DNA of 64,000 nucleotides, from the NCBI GenBank assembly GCA_963931635.1, contig OZ007034.1:2666001-2730000 (forward strand), read 5' to 3'. This document shows positions 35,829 through 46,280 of this stretch, one piece after another (the stretch's first letter is position 1; each line of letters begins with the position of its first letter). The DNA comes from Caccoplasma sp905210875. Its GTDB lineage: Bacteria; Bacteroidota; Bacteroidia; Bacteroidales; UBA11471. The notes below the pieces were generated by a model. It did not search any database and was not told where the DNA came from. It saw only the letters and a list, made by a program, of their open reading frames with translations. Made by a program: the position numbers and the translations under genes.

Positions 35829-38303
35829 ATGCATATTCGTTCCGTCATTTGCAACAGGTCATTTTTTAAAGTCTTAGGCCTAACAATACTCTTTATCTTT
35901 ACTATCACAGGAGAGAGTACCGCACAAAAGGAATATTGGCATCTGCAAACTATCGAAACCCCGAACTATGTCATCAAAGGTGTCATGCAAGATAGCGTGG
36001 GATTGATATGGCTGGCTACAAACGATGGACTGCTACGCTATGACGGCAGCCATATCAAAGCTTATTTCCCAACCCAATCGGCCTCCCCTCTTATCACAAA
36101 ATTCAACCGAGTCGATCGGATTCAAGAATATTCCACCCACGATATTATATGCCAACAGCGAAACATACTATTCCTGTTTGACCGTGAAAACGAGATATTC
36201 AAAGAACTTCCGGAAGACTTAAAAGGGATAAAAGATGTCCGACAATACAAGCGGCCCAAAGCCGTACGTAACGATCCATGGAAAGAGATATTATCCTCAC
36301 TCGACTGTCCCGAAGTAGACCGCATCTATATGCACCTGTACGACCGGGACAGCAATCTCTGGGTAGGAACCAGCAAAGGATTATGGCTTATTACGCAACA
36401 GCTCTCTTTCTTTGAAAACGTTGACCAGAAAGCCGAAGTAGTCTCGTTTTTCAGAGACAGTCATAACCGCATCTGGACAATGTCTACCGACGGTCGACTA
36501 CGTATCTACGATACTCGCATGAATCTGCTGGGATACCTGTCGGGCAACGGTGAGATTATCAAAAGAGACGAAAAGTTTCCCTATCCCATACGCACTATCC
36601 TGCAAGATCGGTTCGGACACATTCTCATGGCAGGCCGGGAATGTGGTTTGCTTATACTCCACCCCCAGAACCATGGCAGCCGCTTCAAAATAGAAATTCT
36701 GAGGCCCAGTGCCTCCGACCCCCATTGCCCGGGATTAGAAAACGTATTTGAAATACACCTCGACCGCAAGGGCAGGCTATGGCTGGGTGGACAGTATGAA
36801 CAACTGAACATTGCCATACCCGACAGTAACGGGATTTATACCTTCGCCAAGGTTGCAACAGAGTTAAATCGGGTACAAGGAGAAATACCCGACTATGTAC
36901 AAAACTTTTTAGAGTTGAAAGATAGCGGCATGATTGTTTCATCGGCCAACGGATTATACCTGTGCAATACCGACTTTGACGATTACAGCGATCTCCGCTT
37001 TCGCCATTACACCCACAATGAATACGACAGTACGACTCTCCCGCAGAACAATATATTCGGTCTTACCCAAAGCGCCGACGGTACGGTTCTGCTCTCGTGC
37101 GGAGGGCAACTGTGCGAAATCACGAGCAAAGACTTTTTCTCCGAACCGTTACGGTTCAGAACTATTGGCACGACACAGATTCCGCCTACTGTTGCGACCA
37201 TATACAGCGACGACAGCGGCATGATATGGGGAACTACCGACCGTTCGATTTTCAGTTACAATCCGACGACACGTGAACTTTGCTACTATCCGCCCCTCTC
37301 CGGGAAAGAGATGAGACACTTTTCGTTCAATCCGTTCTTCGAGTTGAACGACACTTGTCTTCTGAAAGGGTGCCGTGAAGGATGGATACAGTTTAATCCG
37401 TATAAAGTCTTCAAACAGAAACATTACGCGCCCATCTATATTTCACACATACAACCGGTCAAAAGCCGGAACTCCATCAAAATCGATTTGGACAGCACCG
37501 TTGTATTGAATGCCGAAGAAAGAGAATTCTCTGTTCACTTCTCTGTACTCGACTACAATCGCACCTCACCGGTATGGTATGCCTACCGTATCATAGGAAA
37601 AGATAAGGACTGGATATATACCTCTCAAAGCCACACCAACCCTTATGTCGATTTATCGGCCGGAGAATATACTTTGGCTATACGCTCTACAAACGGAGAC
37701 GGACAGCGTATCGACAACGAACGCCGACTATACATCAAGATACGCCCTTACTGGTATGAAAAGACAAGTGTGCGCTGGTGCATGGCCATTCTCTTCCTGC
37801 TGCTGGTGGGTGGCATAACCTGGCTCATCAACCACTATATCAAAAAACAGACACAGAAAGCCATGGAAAAACTCCGTGCGCTGCAACAGGAAGTCAGCGC
37901 ACCTGATGATGTGAAGCCAGCCCCCTCGGTCAACCAGCAACTACCGGAACCGGAAATGATAGATAAGAATGAGACATTCAGTCGAAAATTATTAGCTTAC
38001 TTAGATACACACATCAGCGACAGCGAACTGAAAGTCGAAGACCTGGCCCTGCATCTTGGCATGAACCGCAAATTGCTGGTACAAAAGATGAAGCAACTTT
38101 TCAACTGCACACCGATAGATTTCATTATTGCCTCCCGCATCACCCGCGCCCTACAATATATACAGAAAAACAAAGAGATGAGTATCTCCGAGATAGCCTA
38201 CAATTCGGGCTTTAACGATCCACGCTATTTCAGCCGTTGCTTTAAGAAACATACCGGGAAATCTCCACGAGAATATATCAACGATCTATACGGAAAAAAA
38301 TAA
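35829..38303 (+). CDS. Membrane-spanning sensor–AraC transcription regulator (no kinase domain)
   Basis: An 824-residue regulator. Residues 1-35 act as a signal anchor; residues about 40-570 are Reg_prop beta-propeller repeats (for example GLIWLATNDGLLRYDG and NLWVGTSKGLW); a Y_Y_Y domain follows to about 640. One membrane helix (residues about 650-668) leads to a cytoplasmic AraC-type DNA-binding domain (residues about 730-820, with ISEIAYNSGFNDPRYFSRCF). Hybrid two-component systems in Bacteroidota have the same sensor plus histidine-kinase and receiver domains, which are absent here. It faces the convergent pectin genes, so a pectin fragment is a plausible ligand. Confidence 0.9.
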   Translation: MHIRSVICNRSFFKVLGLTILFIFTITGESTAQKEYWHLQTIETPNYVIKGVMQDSVGLIWLATNDGLLRYDGSHIKAYFPTQSASPLITKFNRVDRIQEYSTHDIICQQRNILFLFDRENEIFKELPEDLKGIKDVRQYKRPKAVRNDPWKEILSSLDCPEVDRIYMHLYDRDSNLWVGTSKGLWLITQQLSFFENVDQKAEVVSFFRDSHNRIWTMSTDGRLRIYDTRMNLLGYLSGNGEIIKRDEKFPYPIRTILQDRFGHILMAGRECGLLILHPQNHGSRFKIEILRPSASDPHCPGLENVFEIHLDRKGRLWLGGQYEQLNIAIPDSNGIYTFAKVATELNRVQGEIPDYVQNFLELKDSGMIVSSANGLYLCNTDFDDYSDLRFRHYTHNEYDSTTLPQNNIFGLTQSADGTVLLSCGGQLCEITSKDFFSEPLRFRTIGTTQIPPTVATIYSDDSGMIWGTTDRSIFSYNPTTRELCYYPPLSGKEMRHFSFNPFFELNDTCLLKGCREGWIQFNPYKVFKQKHYAPIYISHIQPVKSRNSIKIDLDSTVVLNAEEREFSVHFSVLDYNRTSPVWYAYRIIGKDKDWIYTSQSHTNPYVDLSAGEYTLAIRSTNGDGQRIDNERRLYIKIRPYWYEKTSVRWCMAILFLLLVGGITWLINHYIKKQTQKAMEKLRALQQEVSAPDDVKPAPSVNQQLPEPEMIDKNETFSRKLLAYLDTHISDSELKVEDLALHLGMNRKLLVQKMKQLFNCTPIDFIIASRITRALQYIQKNKEMSISEIAYNSGFNDPRYFSRCFKKHTGKSPREYINDLYGKK

Positions 38304-38349
38304 CAGCATCTTTTCATTTTCCCCTTACGACAGATATTCTACATCAAAA

Positions 38350-38378
38350 AAGAGGGGGCCGATAATCGGCCCCCTCTT
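38350..38378. terminator. Hairpin between convergent regulator and beta-helix genes
   Basis: AAGAGGGGGCCGA and TCGGCCCCCTCTT are perfect 13-base arms around TAA, placed between two convergent genes, and so able to stop both transcripts. Confidence 0.75.
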
Positions 38379-38417
38379 CCCATAAACTCCACATCAGAGA
38401 TTTTTCATACATCATAT

Positions 38418-40529
38418 TTATTTCTGTATGAACTTTTTGCCTTTTTGTATATATATACGATTAGGTTCTACTTGATACACTCGACGCCCCATAATATCAT
38501 ATATAGGTGCATCATTGGTCAACACTTCTTCTTTTTCAACACATTCTATCGCAGAACCCTCGGCTTCGCCCGAGAGGAGCATATCGGCAACATACAGGAA
38601 ATAGGTATTGATGTCGACATCACCACTGGCCTGAGCCGGAGTCATCGTCCGACCTGCCGAAACATCGGCTATCACACGCAACCAAACCATCTCTTTTCCT
38701 GATAAACTCGACGGCAACTCGGCATCGAGCGGGAACCAAAGTGCTTGTCCCATCATATCGGGAGTTTGCGAATCGACTGCTTCTTTTATCGAAGCCGAGG
38801 TAAGAAGGGTCCACGAAATACCATCGAGCGAATATTCGAGATTGATTTTATCGGAGCAATACCCGTCGGTTCCCACCATGGCATGGAACTTCAATGAGGA
38901 ACAACCAGCGGTCGGGAATTTTATATAGATGTATCCCGGTGTCAATGTCGTATCGAGCATACCCGATGTCTCACGGATAGCCACACAGTTGCGCAGATCC
39001 AATACGCGTGTCGAGAATTTATTGGTACGGGTATTGACATATGTCATGTCGGTACCGTCATAGCTGGCATAACCCAGCACATAATCGCTTTCACGGGTAA
39101 CATAATTAGGTGCCAACGGTGATGTCAATACTTCATTGTTTTGTGTAAGTTGGTCCAGATTCCATGCTGCCAGATAATCGGTCTCGGTAAAACGGGCTGT
39201 TATCGACAAATCACCGTCCAGCGTAATTGTACGTTGGGCGTCGGTATTGCCGTCGCTCCAACCTTCAAACGTATTCAAGCCGTTGCAATCGGCCGTAAGT
39301 GTTATTTCATCGCCGACAAAATATTGATCTTTTACGGGGTCGATAATGACTTTGGCCGATTGGGAGCCCTCTATATCACAAGAAAACGAAGCTTTTACCT
39401 TTTGATTCTCGGTATACCAATTCTCTGCGCCTACAAAATAGCCGTCAATGCCTGCTGTGTAGAGATAATGGCCATTCCATATGGAGAAATCGCCACTCTC
39501 ACCCGATGCAAAATCGCTCCATTCGAGGTGCGCCTCGGCCATGGTCATATTATCGGTAATACCCAAAACCTCACCTGTGGTTTCATCGTAATTGAGCCAG
39601 GCACCTTCTCCTTCCTCATCAAGTTGCATACCGGCTGTCCAAGACTGGAAATTTTCTATCACATTATTGCTGGCATAAACCGATCCATACGAGCCGCTGA
39701 ATATTCTCGGCTGCATACCTTCAGGCAAAGCCTTGTTCCAATCGTTCACCCAATTGGGATAAAGAATAATGTTGTTGTTGATGTAATACTCCGACGTCAT
39801 ACCGGCACAGAAGCCAAATTGCAACAAAGGTATCGTCTGTGCATTGCCAATGAAAACATTGTTGTTTTCAAAGGTAAATATCAGATTTACCTTATCGGCA
39901 TCGTCGGGCACCCGTGTCAAAGCAAATATCGCCTTTATGTTGGGCAGGTTGTAAAAGGTGTTGTTGACCAATACGGCCTCGGCAATGCTTTGTGAAAAGC
40001 GGAACATTTCCTGTTCGCCGTCGGCATTGTAAAATGAACAGTTCCGTACTTCAAAGTAATTGATATTTCCGCCTGGGCAAGTCGAGCGGTAAGGCCAGCG
40101 ACCGAACTCCAATACATCGCAATTGCGGAAAGCCAATGTGTCGATGTAGGTTGGCGACGTACGACTGGCCACAATTTCGCCCGTACCTGTACTGCGCCGA
40201 GAGAGTATTAAGTCTTCAAAAATAAGGCTGAATGAATTTTCCACACAGGTATCGATAGCAATTTGCACTTCGAGCCGAGGCATCTTGCCTGTTTCGTCGC
40301 GCTGACCGATAATATACAAGGCACCTGCCAAAGGCCCGTTTGTGGTGTTCATATTTAAACCACCCATATCGGCTGCAACAATAATGGTATCTTGTTGTCC
40401 GACATTTTTACCGAGAACATTCCAGGCCGTAACAAAGTCTCCTTTGTTTTCGGCCACATAAGAGTCGGCCCACACGGCTGTACTGGACAGCAACAATGCT
40501 CCGGCCACAAGAGAAATAATTTTGTTCAT
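38418..40529 (-). CDS. Secreted DUF4957/DUF5123-like beta-helix protein of the pectin locus
   Basis: A 703-residue exported protein with a signal peptide (cleavage near VWA-D). The first about 340 residues have the irregular Asn-rich repeats of a right-handed beta-helix (for example NNNIILYPNWVNDW and NNTFYNLPNIKAIF), matching the DUF4957/DUF5123 families often found with pectin genes. A bacterial-repeat domain with DEITLTADCNGLNTFEGWSD follows (about residues 410-450), then a discoidin-like module. The tail IYDIMGRRVYQ-x-IYIQKGKK resembles a Bacteroidota C-terminal secretion-type motif. It may bind or cleave pectin; catalytic residues cannot be named. Confidence 0.75.
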   Translation of the reverse strand: MNKIISLVAGALLLSSTAVWADSYVAENKGDFVTAWNVLGKNVGQQDTIIVAADMGGLNMNTTNGPLAGALYIIGQRDETGKMPRLEVQIAIDTCVENSFSLIFEDLILSRRSTGTGEIVASRTSPTYIDTLAFRNCDVLEFGRWPYRSTCPGGNINYFEVRNCSFYNADGEQEMFRFSQSIAEAVLVNNTFYNLPNIKAIFALTRVPDDADKVNLIFTFENNNVFIGNAQTIPLLQFGFCAGMTSEYYINNNIILYPNWVNDWNKALPEGMQPRIFSGSYGSVYASNNVIENFQSWTAGMQLDEEGEGAWLNYDETTGEVLGITDNMTMAEAHLEWSDFASGESGDFSIWNGHYLYTAGIDGYFVGAENWYTENQKVKASFSCDIEGSQSAKVIIDPVKDQYFVGDEITLTADCNGLNTFEGWSDGNTDAQRTITLDGDLSITARFTETDYLAAWNLDQLTQNNEVLTSPLAPNYVTRESDYVLGYASYDGTDMTYVNTRTNKFSTRVLDLRNCVAIRETSGMLDTTLTPGYIYIKFPTAGCSSLKFHAMVGTDGYCSDKINLEYSLDGISWTLLTSASIKEAVDSQTPDMMGQALWFPLDAELPSSLSGKEMVWLRVIADVSAGRTMTPAQASGDVDINTYFLYVADMLLSGEAEGSAIECVEKEEVLTNDAPIYDIMGRRVYQVEPNRIYIQKGKKFIQK

Positions 40530-40565
40530 GTTACTAAATTTTAGAGGTTTCTATATATTATCATA

Positions 40566-42287
40566 TTATTCACCATAGAGAATCTTCTTGGTCAGCACTC
40601 GGCCGTCACCCATATCGGCAACAACGACATACACGCCTTTGTCCAGACGTCCGAGCCACATATAATCTCCTACCACATAATCGCAGGGAACACCCGACAT
40701 ATTATAGGCACGCAGAGCCGATGCTCCCTTGATGGAAACAGATTGAGCCGACACCTGCCAGTCGGCACTTTCATCGGCCGTCTCACTCTCGGCTATGGAA
40801 GAGGGTTCCAACGACAGACATTGTGTCGTAATACTGTTGACCAATGTACTCAGATAATATTCCAACCATGTATAGCCCGATTTGTGTGTATTCAGGGCAT
40901 CGGCAGGATTAGTTGGGTCGAGGCCATACATATCTTCCCAATTATCGGGTATACCGTCGCCGTCGCTGTCGAGTTTATTCATCAGTTCCAATTCCGTAGC
41001 CTCATATTCAACATAACCGCCCACATCGTCGGGGGTATCAATCAAGCCGCCGGTACTTCCGTTTGATCCCTGGTTACCATTCACATAGCTGTAACCTCCG
41101 CTACGCACATCGTTGGAAACCCGCTCATCAACAGCGTCTCGGCGAAGACAACAACCGCCATAGCGAAGCACCTTTTCATAGGCAATGTCGGCGGTGTGTG
41201 TCGTTGTCGGATAAAACGAGAATTCTCGCGAAGCTATATAATCGTCTTTTGTCGCATAGGCATTTTCTGTAACATGGAGTCCTTCCAGATTATCTTCATC
41301 AGAGGCTTTGGCATAACTTATGGTTTTCTGGCTCAGGTAGGGACTGGAATAGTCAAAACGGTTCCCGCTCAAATAAAATTCGCCATGCGTGTAATAGTCG
41401 GTATTAAATGCCGGCATCGTGATGCGTCCGGCAATTTGAGATTTCTGGTCCGTAGCAGGCCCGGGCTTGTAATAGTTGTTGACAAAATTGTAACTTCCAC
41501 CACTACCGCCATAACAACCAAGTACCGGCCCCCAGTTGTAAATCACATTATTACGAAGGTCTATCGAAGCGTCTTCGGGCGACTCGTCATTCCCGACAAG
41601 TCTCGGCGTGCGGCTGTAATGATGAGCCAACAGATTGTGATGATACGACGCATTTTTACCACCCCACAGGCCACCATACCCATGGGCACCTTTCACATGG
41701 ACCGATGCTGCCAAGCTCTCGGTAATATAACACCATTGCAGTGTAAAATTTTCCATTCCGTAAAACGAGGCTGTCTCATCGACACTCCATGAGAAGGAGC
41801 AGTGATCGATAATTACATTTTTCTGGTTCCGTGCCCAGGCAGCGTCAGACTCGGCCTTGGCGGCATCGCCCAACCGGCTGCGAATGTAACGTACGATTAC
41901 ATTGTCGGCTTTGATATGGAAACAATGGTCCCGAAGGCATATACCATCGCCGGGAGCTGTCTGCCCGGCAATAGTTACATCACCATTGGCTATAACAAGA
42001 TCGCTTTTCAGTCGTATTGTCCCGGCTACATCAAAGACTATCGTGCGGGGGCCCGACTGATAGACCGCATAACGAAGCGACCCTTTGTTATTCTCATCAT
42101 CTTCGAGTGTCGTGACATGATACACTGTTCCGCCCCGACCACCGGTAGTATAACAGCCGCCTCCTTCCGCTCCGGGGAAAGCCAATAATTTATCCTGGGC
42201 CGAGGCAACTGTTGTGGCACTCAAACATACTACAATACCGGCTACTCGCAAGTATTGTATCCATTCTTTTATATTCATACTCTTCAT
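40566..42287 (-). CDS. Pectate lyase, polysaccharide lyase family 1
   Basis: A 573-residue secreted beta-helix enzyme that cleaves polygalacturonate by beta-elimination. It has a signal peptide (residues 1-30). Mature sequence opens with AFPGAEGGGCYTTGGRGG, a typical pectate lyase start. Later segments include TIAGQTAPGDG, NVIVRYIRSRLGD and VIIDHCSFSWSVDE with calcium-binding Asp and Glu residues. A YYSRTPR-type segment (HHYSRTPRLVGND) holds the likely catalytic Arg. The C-terminal 70 residues have a YNMSGVP-x-GVYVVV tail. Spacing of 36 bases to the next gene implies an operon. Confidence 0.92.
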   Translation of the reverse strand: MKSMNIKEWIQYLRVAGIVVCLSATTVASAQDKLLAFPGAEGGGCYTTGGRGGTVYHVTTLEDDENNKGSLRYAVYQSGPRTIVFDVAGTIRLKSDLVIANGDVTIAGQTAPGDGICLRDHCFHIKADNVIVRYIRSRLGDAAKAESDAAWARNQKNVIIDHCSFSWSVDETASFYGMENFTLQWCYITESLAASVHVKGAHGYGGLWGGKNASYHHNLLAHHYSRTPRLVGNDESPEDASIDLRNNVIYNWGPVLGCYGGSGGSYNFVNNYYKPGPATDQKSQIAGRITMPAFNTDYYTHGEFYLSGNRFDYSSPYLSQKTISYAKASDEDNLEGLHVTENAYATKDDYIASREFSFYPTTTHTADIAYEKVLRYGGCCLRRDAVDERVSNDVRSGGYSYVNGNQGSNGSTGGLIDTPDDVGGYVEYEATELELMNKLDSDGDGIPDNWEDMYGLDPTNPADALNTHKSGYTWLEYYLSTLVNSITTQCLSLEPSSIAESETADESADWQVSAQSVSIKGASALRAYNMSGVPCDYVVGDYMWLGRLDKGVYVVVADMGDGRVLTKKILYGE

Positions 42288-42376
42288 TGTTTAATATATT
42301 ACATATTATTTTGCCATATCCATTTTTCAGCCACAGCCTCGAAAAGATGCCGTGGGTGAAGACTCGGTAGTTTCGT

Positions 42377-45300
42377 TTATTCAGTGTAGATAACTTTTTT
42401 GCCTCCGACGATATAAATTCCGGGCTTATCGATATGTTGAAGTCGACGACCCATAAGGTCGTATATCTCTTCATTGGCATTTTCTTCGATTTTTACCTCT
42501 TTTATAGATGAGACAACAGAATGCTCAACAACATTCGAAGCGTCTCCTTGCCCGCCCATTTCATTGGTGGCACATACCGTGTAAGCACCCTCTCCATGAT
42601 GGGCCAGTTCAAACCGGGTATCGGTTGTATTTGCCACATATGCACCATCTTTGTAAATCACATAACAGAGAGCATCTGCAACAGCGTCCCAAACAAGAGT
42701 ATCGCCTTGAAGTGCCACGACAGGAGCCTCTACCTGACGAGTATAGCGTGCAGGGGTCCAACCGTCTTTCCCGCCAACGACATTATAAACCGTAAATTCA
42801 GCTGCTTCTTCATCACTCAGGACAGGAGTATATTGATTGGTACTCGGAGGAGAATTACCTCGTACACTAAGGTCAATCAAAGCCCCATCTTTATCCACCG
42901 ACTGATATTCATAGAAATGCGTCGGTATCTCTGCCATTCCGGCCCAACCGATATCGGTAGGAAGAATCTCCATCACGGTATGGAGGAAATAGCAACGAGG
43001 TTCATTCTGCCAAGGACGCCCCAGCGAATAACTTTTATCGGATGTCGTCTCGGCATAGGTGCCAGGTTTTACGGTACATTCCTGGAACACATAGCCCCAC
43101 TCGAAACTGGCCTCGTGACTGGGTGCCGTGATGACGGCATCGCCTTCGATAAGCAGGTCGGTACGATAGAAATAATTATCGCCTCCACCGCAGATAAAAT
43201 CTACGGTACCGTGTATGGTACAATCTTCGTGATAAGCCCGCGTGCCGGTCACATAAGTATCTTGTCCGCCTATCAATTCGACGTTTTTCAATATGGCCTT
43301 GTTACCTCCACTGTAAGCGACATACACACCGCGGAAATTGCCTTTGCGAAGAGATTCGGCATTTTCTATCGTGAGATCCTGCATATAGAGTGCCTGACTC
43401 TCGTTGTTGATAGTCGACGATGTCTTTATACCATCGAGGCCGTCGTTATAGATGCGTACACCTTCCTTGCTTTGACCAATAAGCGAGATGTTGTAGCCTT
43501 TAACGGACGTCTGCACTTGTCCCATGTAATAGTCACCATTCAACAACAAGATGCGTTTGCGGGGTGACTCGGCGGTTATATTGCTTTGGGCTATTTCATT
43601 CAGCGCAGCATTCAACTCATCAACACTGGCAACAACATAATCGAAACAACTCATTGCAACGACCGGCTGCTCTTCTACACTAAAAGAAATAGTGATATTT
43701 TCTTCATAAGTATTACCAAAAATATCCGATACTGCGCCGGCCGGCAACGTCAATGTGTGGGTCGACGAATAGGGCAACTCCCAATAATATCCGGTAACAG
43801 CCGTACCATTGGAAACCGTGCGTATGGGGGTTCCATCGATTTGCATTTGAGCACCTTCATTAAGGGTCACCTCTCGGTCAAAAGTGAGCGTAACGCTACC
43901 CGATGCGTCAACAACAGCCTCATCTTCGATAGTGGCTCCGATATACTCAACAGCATTATCGTTCATCTGCGCATATTCAACTATAATACTTCCAAATGCA
44001 AACTGGGCACATTTCTTGATGCGGAACAAAATAGGGGTACCTGCCGTATGGTTTTGTATCGAGGCCGTAATGTCTTTGGGAGATGTAATCTTTCCATCAT
44101 CAGATATCACCACCATAGCGCCATCGGACTTGATATAATCCCACTCCGAATCGGTATTTGCCCCGATCTCGGCATTGTAATAATTTTCACATGCATTCAC
44201 AAACGTCAATTTGGTCACAATCGCATTCTCGGGGACACAAATGGCAAACTCATTGCCAGCTGCCATTTTAAAGCGAGAATCGGAATATATAGTATTCTCG
44301 CCCTTGATTTGGAAGGCAGGATTTATATCTGAAACTCGGACATACTTATATTTAGGGTCTCCGGCCAAATCGACCGTCATACCATCGCCGGGAGCAAACG
44401 TAAAGGAAAATCCTCCTTGCGTTTTGAAATGATCGACAATCTTCTCAGCCACCTCAGAATCATCAAAGTTGAACACTCGCGCCGTAGCAATCGCTTTTAT
44501 CGTACAGTTGCTGGAAATCATGAACCGTCCTGTGTACCGATTCGACGAGGTGGTAGGTTCGGTACCGTCGAGCGTATAATATATGATGGCGTTTTCGGTA
44601 TCGGAAGTTATTGTTACGGTATCGGACACCTGACCTTCCTCTACACATATTGCAGGTGTGGCAACGACTTCCTTATCAGCCACAGACGTCAGTTCGATGT
44701 AATTGATTACCTCTCCCCACAAATCGATTGTAAGAGCCAAGGTATCCCCAGCCTTGTAGTCAAGCAGCTTGAAAGCTACGGTCTGATTCTCATCGGAGAG
44801 ATAGAGCGAATCTTCGGCCGTTATGCGGGTTGCTTCGTGCGAGGTAATGACATACGGTATTTTACATGTGCCATAGCCAGGCGTTCCTATAAATCGTATT
44901 TCATCGACACTGAAATCAACCGGTACCGAGATGTTATAATCGGTATTGAACCCCATTTTCAACCCCCATATACCGTTGGTTGATTGTATGATTGGAGCCG
45001 GTGATATAGTAACCACACCGTCGGTATAAACCCCGTCTTGCACCGAACCTACTGCACTTTCACCACCTTCTACACGAAGTATAGCGCCTTGTGCCGGCTC
45101 AGCAGGCTCAAAATTTATGATATAAGTCGCCACCAACTTATCGGCTTCATTGTCTATTAACTGTACCTCGGCTTTCATCGTGTCGCCGGTGGGCTGCACG
45201 ATTTCCACATGTCCTTTTTCATCGGCCGTCGCAGCAACTTCGGGAAAAGAGGTTGTACCATAGGGCAACTCTACCGTGCAACTGTTCTCTACAAGTCGGT

Positions 45301-45997
45301 CGAAATAAGAGACACCTCCTACTGTCAGGCCGGTAAGTTGTGTATATTCAATAGGGTCTTCGTCTGTAACCTTTCCTTGCAACATGAAAGATACCGGCAG
45401 ATGGGTCTTGACCGACCCATACCATTGATAACTGTATAACAGAAGACGATAAGTTCCTTCGGTAAGGAGAAGGCCACTTTGCGACAAATCCACATCGAGA
45501 TTTTTTATAGCCTCTTTATCTTGCGGGGTTTCTCCTATCTTATATAATTCTTCACCATTAGCATTCTGCAAAACCACTTTGTAAACAATGCGACCACCAC
45601 CCAATACTATCGATGAATAAAAACGGGTGGGCTCCAATATTACTCCGGCCGGTATCGTCATCGTGAAGCCAAAATAGTCAGTATCGAGATAGCCCCATTC
45701 GGCTTCATCGACACCAAAATACTTATACGCCGTCTGCCCGTCTGATGTCGAATATTCCACACCGTCTATCGTATATTTGAATACACCGGTCAGCGGTTGT
45801 ATGCGGCCACTTTCAAAACTCTCCACCCATTCCAATGAGATTTTTTCATAACTCGACTCTAATGCAAAGTCGGAAAACATTCCGCTCGATGCATCTTTCT
45901 GGCGTTCAAAGCCGAATGATTCGTCGACGGCCCAAGCTGTCGTCGCTGTCGCAACCATGAGTACGACAGCCAAAAAGTTTCTTATGATGCTTTTCAT
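42377..45997 (-). CDS. Multidomain pectinesterase (carbohydrate esterase family 8)
   Basis: A 1206-residue secreted protein with a signal peptide (cleavage near AWA-V). Residues about 450-515 are a chitobiase-like C-terminal domain (YYTLDGTEPTTSS). Residues about 690-770 are an Ig-like SbsA-type domain (VTLTFDREVTLNEG). Residues about 785-1080 are a CE8 beta-helix with GGQDTYVTGTRAYHEDC, GTVDFICGGG (catalytic Asp) and LGRPWQNEPR, removing methyl esters from pectin. A fibronectin-like domain and an IYDLMGRRLQ-x-IYIVGGKK tail close it. It is the first gene of the three-gene minus-strand unit. Confidence 0.9.
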   Translation of the reverse strand: MKSIIRNFLAVVLMVATATTAWAVDESFGFERQKDASSGMFSDFALESSYEKISLEWVESFESGRIQPLTGVFKYTIDGVEYSTSDGQTAYKYFGVDEAEWGYLDTDYFGFTMTIPAGVILEPTRFYSSIVLGGGRIVYKVVLQNANGEELYKIGETPQDKEAIKNLDVDLSQSGLLLTEGTYRLLLYSYQWYGSVKTHLPVSFMLQGKVTDEDPIEYTQLTGLTVGGVSYFDRLVENSCTVELPYGTTSFPEVAATADEKGHVEIVQPTGDTMKAEVQLIDNEADKLVATYIINFEPAEPAQGAILRVEGGESAVGSVQDGVYTDGVVTISPAPIIQSTNGIWGLKMGFNTDYNISVPVDFSVDEIRFIGTPGYGTCKIPYVITSHEATRITAEDSLYLSDENQTVAFKLLDYKAGDTLALTIDLWGEVINYIELTSVADKEVVATPAICVEEGQVSDTVTITSDTENAIIYYTLDGTEPTTSSNRYTGRFMISSNCTIKAIATARVFNFDDSEVAEKIVDHFKTQGGFSFTFAPGDGMTVDLAGDPKYKYVRVSDINPAFQIKGENTIYSDSRFKMAAGNEFAICVPENAIVTKLTFVNACENYYNAEIGANTDSEWDYIKSDGAMVVISDDGKITSPKDITASIQNHTAGTPILFRIKKCAQFAFGSIIVEYAQMNDNAVEYIGATIEDEAVVDASGSVTLTFDREVTLNEGAQMQIDGTPIRTVSNGTAVTGYYWELPYSSTHTLTLPAGAVSDIFGNTYEENITISFSVEEQPVVAMSCFDYVVASVDELNAALNEIAQSNITAESPRKRILLLNGDYYMGQVQTSVKGYNISLIGQSKEGVRIYNDGLDGIKTSSTINNESQALYMQDLTIENAESLRKGNFRGVYVAYSGGNKAILKNVELIGGQDTYVTGTRAYHEDCTIHGTVDFICGGGDNYFYRTDLLIEGDAVITAPSHEASFEWGYVFQECTVKPGTYAETTSDKSYSLGRPWQNEPRCYFLHTVMEILPTDIGWAGMAEIPTHFYEYQSVDKDGALIDLSVRGNSPPSTNQYTPVLSDEEAAEFTVYNVVGGKDGWTPARYTRQVEAPVVALQGDTLVWDAVADALCYVIYKDGAYVANTTDTRFELAHHGEGAYTVCATNEMGGQGDASNVVEHSVVSSIKEVKIEENANEEIYDLMGRRLQHIDKPGIYIVGGKKVIYTE

Positions 45998-46280
45998 ATA
46001 ATAATGATTTAAGGTATTCTTTTCATGGTATGGTACAACTCAGCAAAAATTTTTCTTTTCAATAATTCCGATATATTCTAGATATATCTTGTATTGGCAA
46101 GTTGATGCTTAGCCGTATATTGTGTGATAAAAGTAGATGTTCACTCCTTAAATCATGTGGATTCTGTGGTAAAAACACGTGGATTATTTATCCAATCAGC
46201 AACGTTTGGTAAGACATTTCAGTATTTTAAAAACAAATAAAATACTGAAATATAAATATTTATAGAAAATATAATGTTAT
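45998..46280. other. A+T-rich intergenic leader of the pectin genes
   Basis: About 280 bases between the pectinesterase start and the next hairpin. No gene or -7/-33 pair with correct spacing could be read. A promoter and operator for the pectin unit is expected here. Confidence 0.35.
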
